This document shows positions 55,926 to 64,000 of a stretch of 64,000 nucleotides of DNA, in pieces. The notes under the pieces were generated by a model. It worked only from the letters and a program-made list of their open reading frames with translations, had not been told where the DNA came from and did no database searches. This DNA is from Neodontobutis hainanensis (taxonomy: Eukaryota > Chordata > Actinopteri > Gobiiformes > Odontobutidae). The stretch lies in the NCBI GenBank assembly GCA_024349245.1, contig JALDNG010000080.1:1432001-1496000 (forward strand), written 5' to 3'. Each line of letters begins with the position of its first letter. Positions within the stretch are counted from its first letter, which is position 1. Position numbers and translations under genes: made by a program.

Positions 55926-57117
55926 AAACAACCTTCTGGTGTTGAGGCTGCGAATTGCACATTATAAAGCTCAATGATATTATGATTATAATGCCTTTAA
56001 TCAACAGTAGGGGAAAGTAGAGGAGGTGTCCAAAAGCGTATTGGCTGCATAAGATTCCAGACCATTTTGTTTTTTGATGTTGGGTTGTGTAAAAAAGATT
56101 TCCCAGAAACACATCTCACGTCATACAATGTCACGTCTATGAAGTACATCCTTTATAGACATGCCCTTATGACACTGTGTAATACATTTGTCCTCTGGGA
56201 CTGGTTCAATAAGTGCCTACAACTCAAGGCCTTGGATTAACCTGTGCCTGCCTGATTGCTGTTTGTAAGTCACTTTAGCTTCTTTGCGCTCACCGTGTCA
56301 TCATCCAATCAAACCCTTATCTGGGCGTTTTATTTTTTTTTCTGCCCTAATGCCTATTGACTTTTCAGAGAGGTCTTACTTGGATCAATTCTCCAGTGGA
56401 GCGCACAGGACACACAGTGGTTAGTGGCAACTGGGCTGAATGATGTCTTCAGGTGTCACTGAATGGAAATGAGACAAGTGTGTGTGTCATTACTGAAGAA
56501 TAATCCCCCAGTAGCCCCTAACTCACTGTGTCCCTCTGTTCTCTGGCCCTGTCTTCAGCAGAGAGTGATGAGTGAGGGACGAGCTCCATTTGTCACAGCT
56601 GATGCTGTGAGTGAGTGTGTGTGTGTATGTATGTTGTCTGGCACCGCATGGCCTCCCACTGATGGAAGAGGGATCCGTCATGTCTCTCTGTCACAACAGC
56701 AGACATGCATGAGTGGCTGCACACACTCCCAACGCACAGTGTTGTGTTAGATTTTAGGGATCCAACAGACCACATGACTAAATGGTACATGTAAATCTAC
56801 CACATAGCTTTATGTTTTTGATGTGAGCTTCGATTTCTTTTGATCCAATATATGCTAGGTTTAAGTAAGAATAATATTTTGTATTATTGTAAGTAATTTT
56901 TCAAAAAAGAATCTTAGAATGTGTCCTCAATTGTAGTTTGCTTCATTTAGTTAGCACAAAAACAGAAAACAATTTATTTCAGTCCAAAAAAAGCCCTGCA
57001 AACTGCAACCAAACAACACAAATCAATGCCTTTCTCCAGATACACACTAGATGGTGCTGTTAATAATAATGGATTCATTATGAGTTATGATATAAATTAT
57101 ATCATGCTTTTCTCTCA
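55926..57117. other. Intron DNA, no gene seen
   Basis: A short TG-rich tract lies at about 56610-56632. Nothing else was assigned. Confidence 0.4.
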
Positions 57118-57385
57118 AGGGACTCACTCCACAGTCACACACTGGTGGTGGTAAGCTACATCTGAAACCACAGCTGCCCTGGGGCAGACCGACGTGGCAG
57201 CCATTTTGCCTCTCCACCAAACATGCATACAGTCATTCACCCGTGCCACAGACACTGGAGGCAAAAGGTGGGTTAAGTGTCTTGCCTAAAGACACAATGG
57301 CAGTATAAACAAGAAGAGAGCGGGAAATAAACCGCCAACCTTCCTGTTATTAGACGCCCTGCTTTTCCACCTGGCTTGCGAGGAA
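57118..57385 (-). repeat. tRNA-derived SINE, degraded, nearly full length
   Basis: From the + strand: CACTCCACAGTCACACACTG, CACAGCTGCCCTGGGGCAG, CACTGGAGGCAAAAGGTGGG, TTAAGTGTCTTGCCTAAAGA and a decayed head (GCGGGAAATAAACCGCCAAC). The order matches the 36178 copy read in reverse. The pol III boxes are damaged. Confidence 0.7.
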
Positions 57386-58922
57386 ATGCATAATGATACA
57401 ACATTTTTTTAGATATAGTGCTGATGTCCGTGAAGACTATTTCCAAAAGGCTTCTTTCTCCTTTTTATTATACAATATAATGCTGATCCCATTGAATTCT
57501 TAACATTTTCATTCTTGTAAAGTAACATAGATTAATATCAATGCAGTATATAGTTATGCATTATTCCAACTTCACAAGAAAACTGCAGAGAAAACTCTTT
57601 AAAAAAGCTTCACATAACACCTCAAGCGATCATACTTTTACATTAACTTGTTTGTGCCCATATTAATGGAAAAAAATGCATTCTCAGAAAAGATCAATAA
57701 TTAAAAAAGGTTTGGATTTGGCCCCTGGTGTTTGATTTTGACATTTCTGCTTTAGGGAGAGTGGGATACAAGTTTATTTTGAAGCACCTTACACATCATT
57801 CACAATAAAAGCACAGGACTGCATGTGTGTTTGGAGCCCCTCCTGCTGATCACAGAGGAAATTACATCGATAATATCAACACTTGTCTATCTTTGGACAG
57901 ATGTGAAAGAGTTATCGTCAGGTGGCCTTTTAATCCAACACAGATTAGTGTTTGCTTCAAGTCTTTTTTCAGGGACAGATGCGCCTGCCCCTTGTGTTTC
58001 TCCAGCAGGAGCCATGCGTCACTTCAAACTAATGCTTAACAATCTGCTCTACTATAAAGCAGCGCCACTCATACAGCAATATTTGGTTTAATTTGTCTGT
58101 CCTCGTGTAAATCTTCCCACACACGGACATAAGATGTTCCTTGCCGCAGCAAATTGTGGTATTGAAACCAATCTGATTACACTTTCCAAGAGACTCCAGA
58201 CCTTTTAGATTCTTCTCAGTGCTATTAGAGCTAAGTTAATGGGTGAAATGAATGGCCGCTAAAGTAAGTAGATGTTTAATTAAAGACTGGGCGATACAGT
58301 CCATGTAATTAGCTTGTTTATGTGCACTACAATGGATACAAGCAGGCGTCAAGGATGCATCCTGGGGCAGAGGAGGAAAAGGAGGGAGAGGTTGGCTGCG
58401 GAGGAGAGAAAGTAAAGTCCTTATTCAGGATCTTTTCTGCTCACCCGTCACATCAAGGCTCCAAATCAATCCTGCAAATTGGTTCGTTCCTCGACAAGGT
58501 TACCAAATGACGGAGGGATGGAGGGGGAATGTGAGATAGAGAGGGCAGAAAAACAGATGAGGCTGTACATGTCTGCATTTGTGCGTGCCAGCTGAAGGCC
58601 ACCAGTGGGGGTCGTTAAAGGATGAATGTGGGTGAATCCACCTGATCTCTGTTGGTTATAGGTAAACCAAACCAGCTGAGTTATGGCGTGGCAGCTCACA
58701 AACTGCCCAGGATGAGTCTGCAGCGTTTAGTTTGCTCACACAGATGCTCTTCCTGTAACCCTGTCATGATGAAATGTGGGCCCCATTTCCTCGCTGTTCC
58801 CAGCTGAGCTGGTGCAATCGGAGAGTAAATATATAAATCAAACAACAGATTAAAAAATGCCCGCCAATCTGAATGTGTTATTCTTCACTCTGAACTGACT
58901 TTGACGTGTCTGTGTCTTTCAG
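57386..58922 (+). other. Intron DNA upstream of the 199-bp fgf11 exon
   Basis: 58320-58800 is less AT-rich and not obviously repetitive. No coding frame with a domain. The acceptor tract ends GTGTCTGTGTCTTTCAG. Confidence 0.45.
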
Positions 58923-59121
58923 GAACACTTCACACCCGAGTGTAAGTTCAAGGAGTGTGTGTTCGAGAACTACTACGTGACCTACTCGTCCATCCTCTAC
59001 AGACAGACGCAGTCGGGTCGGGCCTGGTATATCGGCATCAATCGAGACGGACAAGTCATGAAAGGGAACCGGGTCAAGAAGACCAAGGGAGCTGCACACT
59101 TTCTACCCAAACTCATCGAAG
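58923..59121 (+). CDS. fgf11: FHF-type fibroblast growth factor, internal exon (199 bp)
   Basis: This exon encodes the C-terminal part of the beta-trefoil, from EHFTPECKFKECVFENYYV through YRQTQSGRAWYIGINRDG to GNRVKKTK and AAHFLPKLIE. The acceptor is TGTCTTTCAG and the donor GTGACT at 59122. The length of 199 bp matches the conserved FHF exon. It starts on a codon boundary, as required by the 104-bp exon, and leaves one G that completes a valine codon with the last exon. From memory of the family, cysteine in KECVFENYYV and leucine/isoleucine in PKLIE fit FGF11 better than FGF12-14, which have serine and PKP at these places. The basic GNRVKKTK stretch corresponds to the heparin-binding surface of other FGFs. 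Confidence 0.93.
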
Positions 59122-59885
59122 GTGACTGATGTCACAAGATAAAGTTTGAAAAACAGTTTGTCAGAATCAGATGTAATGTAAGATTTATCAGGGGTTAGCC
59201 GTGAAAGCTAGGTAAGCTACACCTCTTAAGGCACAACTGGATTCCTGTAAACTCCAGTTCTAGTATTCAATTTTAAAATACCAGTCTTACACAAGGCTGA
59301 CAAACGGGACCAGAAAGCACAAGTAACAATCACAGAGAGGTAATGGGAACTGTATTTTTATTTTGGTGGCATTTTTTATTGCCTCAGACAGTGCAATGTC
59401 CCAAGATACTTCACCCAGTCTCAGGCTTTGAGAAAGTTATCTGGATAAGAAATATTGCTGTGGTGAGACATTTGACAGCTTAAATTATTATCTTTCTCCA
59501 TTTGAACTGTTAAATGTGGACATAACAAAAGCTCATCACAGATTTAAGAATTTAAGACAATTAGGATGTGTTTGAACAAAGGTAAATAAGAATTATGCTG
59601 TAATGTTGTCCAAAATAAATAATAACAGCCTGTCTACCTGCCTTTGTTTATTACCTTCAACTAGATACTGTATCTCACATTTCCCTCAATCACAGATTTC
59701 TTTTGTGAGTCTTGTCTTCTGTAGATTTGAAGTATTGATGATTGTCCACAGGGGACCCATGGTCTAGACTAGTGTAGTTTGTTTTTGAATATGTTGGCAA
59801 AATGAGACAGAATTTTAGGTCTCTGCTGTGAAAGAGTGTTTTGAAAAGCAACACAAAATGTGTAAAAAAGAAATTAAGGATTATA

Positions 59886-61044
59886 CACTCACCTAAAAGA
59901 TTATTAGGAACACCATACTAATACTGTGTTTGACCCCCTTTCGCCTTCAGAACTGCCTTAATTCTACGTGGCCCATATTGATAGGATAGCATCTTGCAGT
60001 TGATGGAGATTTGTGGGATGCACATCCAGGGAACGAAGATCCCGTTCCACCACATCCCAAAGATGCTCTATTGGGTTGAGAGCTGGTGACTGTGGGGGCC
60101 ATTTTAGTTCAGTGAACTCATTGTCATGTTCAAGAAACCAATTTGAAATGATTCGAGCTTTGTGACATGATGCATTATCCTGCTGGAAGTAGCCATCAGA
60201 GGATGGTGGTCATGAAGGGATGGACATGGTCAGAAACAATGCTCAGGTAGGCCGTGGCATCTAAACAATGCCCAATTGGCCTAAAGTGTGCCAAGAAAAC
60301 GTCCCCCACACGATTACACCACCAGCACCAGCCTGCACAGTGGTAACAAGGCTTGATGGATCCTTGTTCTCATTCTGTTTACGCCAAATTCTGACTCTAC
60401 CATCTGAATGTCTCAACAGAAATCGAGACTCATTCGATCAGGCAACATTTTTCCAGTCTTTAACTGTCCAATTTTGTTGAGACTGTGCAAATTGTAGCCT
60501 CTTTTTCCTATTTGTAGTGGAGATGAGTGGTACCCGGTGGGGTCTTTTGCTGTTGTAGCTCATCCACCTCAAGGTTGTGCGTGTTGTGGCTTCACAAATG
60601 CTTTGCTGCATACCTCGGTGGTAACGAGTGGTTGTTTCAGTCAAAGTTGCTCTTCTATCAGCTTGAATCAGTCGGCCCATTCTCCTCTAACCTCTAGCAT
60701 CAACAAGGCATTTTCGCCCACAGGACTGCCGCATACTGGATGTTTTTCTCTTTTCACACCATTCTTTGTAAAGCCTAGAAATGGTTGTGCGTGAAAATCC
60801 CAGTAACCGAGCAGATTGTAAAATACTCAGACCGACCTGTCTGGCACCAACAACCATGCCACGCTCAAAATTGTTTAAATCACCTTTCTTTCCCAATCTG
60901 ACATTCAGTTTGGAGTTCAGGAGATTGTCTTGACCAGGACCAAACCCCTAAATGCACTGAAGCAACTGCCATGTGATTGGTTGATTAGATTCTTGCATTA
61001 ATGAGAAAATGAACAGGTGTTCCTAATAATCCTCTAGGTGAGTT
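59886..61044 (-). mobile_element. Tc1/mariner transposon, DD36E-type spacing, full length but dead
   Basis: Terminal inverted repeats of about 29 bp: CACTCACCTAAAAGATTATT on the left and, at the right end, AATAATCCTCTAGGTGAGT. TA dinucleotides flank the element (59884-59885 and 61045-61046), the standard Tc1 target duplication. At 1,159 bp it lies antisense inside the last fgf11 intron. The ends agree closely, so insertion is fairly recent on the scale of this window. Confidence 0.92.
59930..60896 (-). pseudogene. Tc1/mariner transposase, frameshifted
   Basis: It starts MGKKGDLNNFERGMVVGARQ at 60896 with a helix-turn-helix (SARLLGFSRTTISRLYKEW) and breaks at 60687. A second frame (60680-60438) covers the second DNA-binding half (TLRWMSYNSKRPHRVPLIS) to WTVKDWKNVA and a stop. 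The catalytic part then reads NESRF where DESRF is usual (first Asp changed to Asn, about 60428), YFQQDNASCHKAR with the second Asp (about 60185) and NPIEHLWD with the Glu (about 60073). Exactly 36 residues separate the second Asp and the Glu. It has at least three disabling changes. Confidence 0.88.
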
Positions 61045-61651
61045 TATATCCCAAAGAAAAATGGTTGCTCTAAGTCATCCCAACTACCAGTCTAGCTCAG
61101 GTATTGTATTTTTACATTATTAGACCCAAAATGATGTGCATGGGATTTATGTAAGACAGTTTTGAGTCAAAATTATGTAATTAATAATGTTAGCGTTATT
61201 CTTGTAAGTTTGCATTAGCGTCAGGAAGGTCATTGGTAAAGTAAGCCTGATATCTCTACCTCCTTCTGTTTCTACATCTTTACCTAGTTTTAATGACCGC
61301 AGTATCTAAGACAGAATATACTGAACATACAGCCAAAAGAGAAAGAATATGTTTGGCTTCTCATCATTCTGGGTATGTGTAATGCCATGTTAGACAATGG
61401 TATTTATAATATAACATAAAGTGCTGCTGCAAAATGTAATGTTACTGTAGCGAGTATTGTAGTTGATTTTAGTTTGTAAATTTATGCATTTATAAAGGCT
61501 TCCAGCCAACATCACCGCAGGCTTACACTTGGCTCTAGATAACAAGAGCCTATAACTTTAATAGTTTGTCTAACTTTGTCTGGCTTTAATACTGTACATG
61601 CACAAGTAGGTATGATAACTAAAGCCTGCCTGTACTGTCTTGTGTTTGCAG

Positions 61652-61797
61652 TGGCCATGTACAGAGAGCCCTCGCTACACGACGTTGCTGAACAGAGCCC
61701 GCCTAGGAAAACGCCCAAGACCTCCAGTGACTCGCCTGTTCTCCAGAATGGCAAAAAAGACAAAGAACACAAATCTAAATCCAAAACCTCCTCCTAG
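61652..61797 (+). CDS. fgf11: FHF-type fibroblast growth factor, terminal coding exon
   Basis: This last coding exon follows a TGTGTTTGCAG acceptor. The first two bases complete GTG (valine) with the preceding exon, giving VAMYREPSLHDV, the hallmark that closes the FHF core. The rest is a low-complexity tail of about 36 residues, rich in Ser, Lys and Pro (for example SPPRKTPKTSSDSP) and ending KSKSKTSS before a TAG stop at 61795-61797. FHF C-terminal tails are poorly conserved and differ between paralogues, so the tail does not settle the paralogue. It is longer than my recollection of the short mammalian FGF11 tail and similar in length to the FGF14 tail, which is the main reason to keep fgf14 or fgf13 as alternatives. 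Confidence 0.88.
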
Positions 61798-64000
61798 CGC
61801 TGACAGACATGGGGGAAGGAGGTGTGGAGGACACTGGGCACCAGCGGACACACATACAGGGTTGTTAGGGCTACATCCGACCTGCTACCTGCAACGTAAC
61901 CCCGTCACTTCACCTCCGCTGGGAGGTCGGAGTAAATCAGCAGGTCTGGGCTGAGCAGAGCCTTCTTTTGATTATATTCTTTTGTTTTGCTCATTCCTCA
62001 ACTATAAAAAGGGAAGCCCCATTTACCTTCAGACCAGCCCTCTACTTTTTTGTTTAACAAGCTGGAGGATGGGATTTTAAAGCAATAACTCCATAAAGAG
62101 GCATCATATTGCATGTCACCAGTGAGTTTAATCTGCTGGAGAAAAGGAAATCCCATTCGCCTTAAAGCCATCGTCAGCGGTCTTACCAAATATCCAGCCA
62201 AGTCTTCCTGGTTTTACCACAAAGGGTGCACCAATATAACCCTCACTCTTTACAAATGACTTTTCGTTCCCCACTGGGGCTTCACTCCTCTGTTGGCAAC
62301 GTTAATGCGACACTTTCACAGGGGATCTTTGCAGACTTTGATTGCGCAGCCATCTGCTCACTCTTCTTCTGTGTGTCAGCGACTTTGTGAGATGGCCCGG
62401 ATACTTGTCAGCCCTATTTGTGTATGTGTGTGTGTATGTGTACGTGCATTGCCTCCCCAACCTCGTCTTCTTTTATTCACCTTTGGCACGATTTGATTAG
62501 TTTGTGACACAGACTCAATTTTCCACTCTGCGGCACAAGAAAACCCCTCTCATCCCCGGCTCTGTTAATGGAGTCCGGGGGCTGATCGGAATTCCGCAAC
62601 CCTTAAACGAGGGGCCAAGCAGTCCCCCGCAGTCCATTCAACACACACAGGTTCATTACCACACTGACATTTAGACCCAGGCTGATATCCATGAGTGAGA
62701 AGCATAGAAAAGAACCACACACTTAATACAGTGACATTAGCACTGACAGTAGTACAGCGGAGCAGAGGAGAGGGCCGTGATGGAGGACGTGGAGATGGGC
62801 TCCTGATGGGCCCTGACTGGAGCTTGTGATTGCACTGCCATAGCTTCACCGCTATGGCTAGTCATGTATTGCACAGTATCTGCAGGGCTAGTCTTTAACT
62901 TACTAACTAGTGTACTCCCTTGTAAACACTGAGGCAGTGGTCAATCTTACATGTAAGAAGAAAATTAGTGGACCATTGAACGGTGGTACATAAATAAGCC
63001 GTAAGTCCATACATGTCACCTGGCTCAGTTTATGGAAGCCCAGCATTATACCACTAAATTTATTAAATATGTCAATTGAATGTTACGTTCACTTTAACTT
63101 AAGGAAAATTTTTAATGTTGGAAAAATTTTAAATATCTATATTGAAATTGAAGTGAACAGAAAGAGTTTCCAATTTCCTAACCACTGCACTGCCCTTTGT
63201 GTCGTGGTTAATGCTGCAGTATAAATTATGACTGAAGTGACTCTGACAACGCTAGAGACACTGAGAGTCAGCAGATAGAGAAGTGACATTACTTCAGTAA
63301 AGCTTTGGGTTTGGAGAAGTGGCAGAAAATTGAACTGAAATTGAAGGATGGTGTGATGCACCTCTGACTTGTTAGTTTATGCAAATGAGCCATGTGCTTT
63401 GATTTTACAGCTCTTTTTGGAGTCTTTTAACAAGACTTGCTGTTGTGCTGTTGTTTTGTGCTGGTATTGCAAGAAAATTAAATGAAATGTTTAAATTGAC
63501 ATATTTTGATCAGATAGAAGCCAGACTTCAATGAGCCAGCCCTCATATCCCCATTTACTAACTTGTCAGCAGCTCGTCCATTGGTCCACTATTTCCTTTG
63601 TCTATTTACAACTTGCCTGTGTAACTGACTATATATATTTATATGACCACCACCTCAGAGTGTTTACATTATGAGGGTAGTATGTGCTGATATCACACAT
63701 TGGTCATACAACCTCAGCAGTACCAGTCTAAAAAGTGTACAAAGTTTGACCTGAGTTACTAAAATCACTAGGCATCTAAATACTACGTAAGGCTTTTCTA
63801 TCCTGCCTCTCTTTCCTTCCCCTCTTGGTTTGGGAAATGCTATCTGCAGCAGATAGAGAGTCTAATATTGTTTATAACAATGCAGTTTGAACTAATTATT
63901 CTGTCCGTTTGTACTAAATCATTTACTCTGAATTATTCAAATCACTTCAAAGAACTTAAAACCCATATTTTGGTACATTTACTATTGAAATCATCACTAT
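61798..64000 (+). other. Presumed 3' UTR and downstream DNA of fgf11
   Basis: No open frame with family resemblance follows the stop at 61797. A short GT-rich tract lies near 62417-62440. ATTAAA occurs near 63059 and 63476, but no canonical AATAAA with a clear downstream GT-rich element stands out, so the cleavage site is not called. Reverse-strand open frames around 62565-62849 and 63137-63361 have no family signature. Confidence 0.4.

Larger units (their letters stand above)
59122..61651 (+). other. Last fgf11 intron (2.5 kb)
   Basis: The intron runs from GTGACT to TTTGCAG. Nearly half of it is a Tc1/mariner element on the opposite strand (59886-61044). The remaining 59122-59885 and 61045-61651 are AT-rich, and I see nothing recognisable in them. 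Confidence 0.85.

Overview
The window looks like teleost fish nuclear DNA. It is AT-rich and intron-dominated, and it is packed with transposon families typical of ray-finned fish genomes (Rex3, L2, DIRS, Tc1, hAT, tRNA-derived SINEs). I cannot name the species.

Only one host gene is supported. Three coding exons on the + strand (25209-25312, 58923-59121, 61652-61797) encode the second half of a fibroblast growth factor homologous factor (FHF; FGF11-14 subfamily), most likely fgf11. The exon lengths of 104 and 199 bp, the splice phases and the in-frame joins all agree with the conserved FHF gene structure. The 5' exons, which carry the alternative N-termini and the start of the beta-trefoil, are not seen and presumably lie before base 1. 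The gene therefore spans the whole window, and about 33.6 kb of it is a single intron.

Nearly everything else recognisable is mobile DNA. 1-2145: non-LTR retrotransposon relic, followed by a Tc1-like scrap. 5693-9510: several hAT relics and a SINE. 12050-17850: a nest of elements in which a DIRS-like relic is split by a 4.6-kb hAT transposon (8-bp target duplication), and the hAT is itself split by a SINE and by a gag-only LTR retrotransposon (348-bp LTRs, 5-bp target duplication). 22135-23870: a LINE with a restriction-like endonuclease, with a second copy at 54460-54985. 26740-27885: internally deleted Tc1 element. 30715-31575: Rex3. 36178-36510: full-length SINE. 36599-41466: a nearly complete DIRS-type retrotransposon with inverted terminal repeats and an internal complementary region. 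47650-49875: L2 LINE. 59886-61044: Tc1/mariner element with a DD36E-type spacing, inside the last fgf11 intron.

None of the transposon protein genes appears intact except the 307-codon gag-like frame of the nested LTR element. No rRNA or true tRNA genes, CRISPR arrays or prokaryotic features were seen. The remaining stretches are non-coding DNA with simple repeats and short repeat scraps, described individually below.
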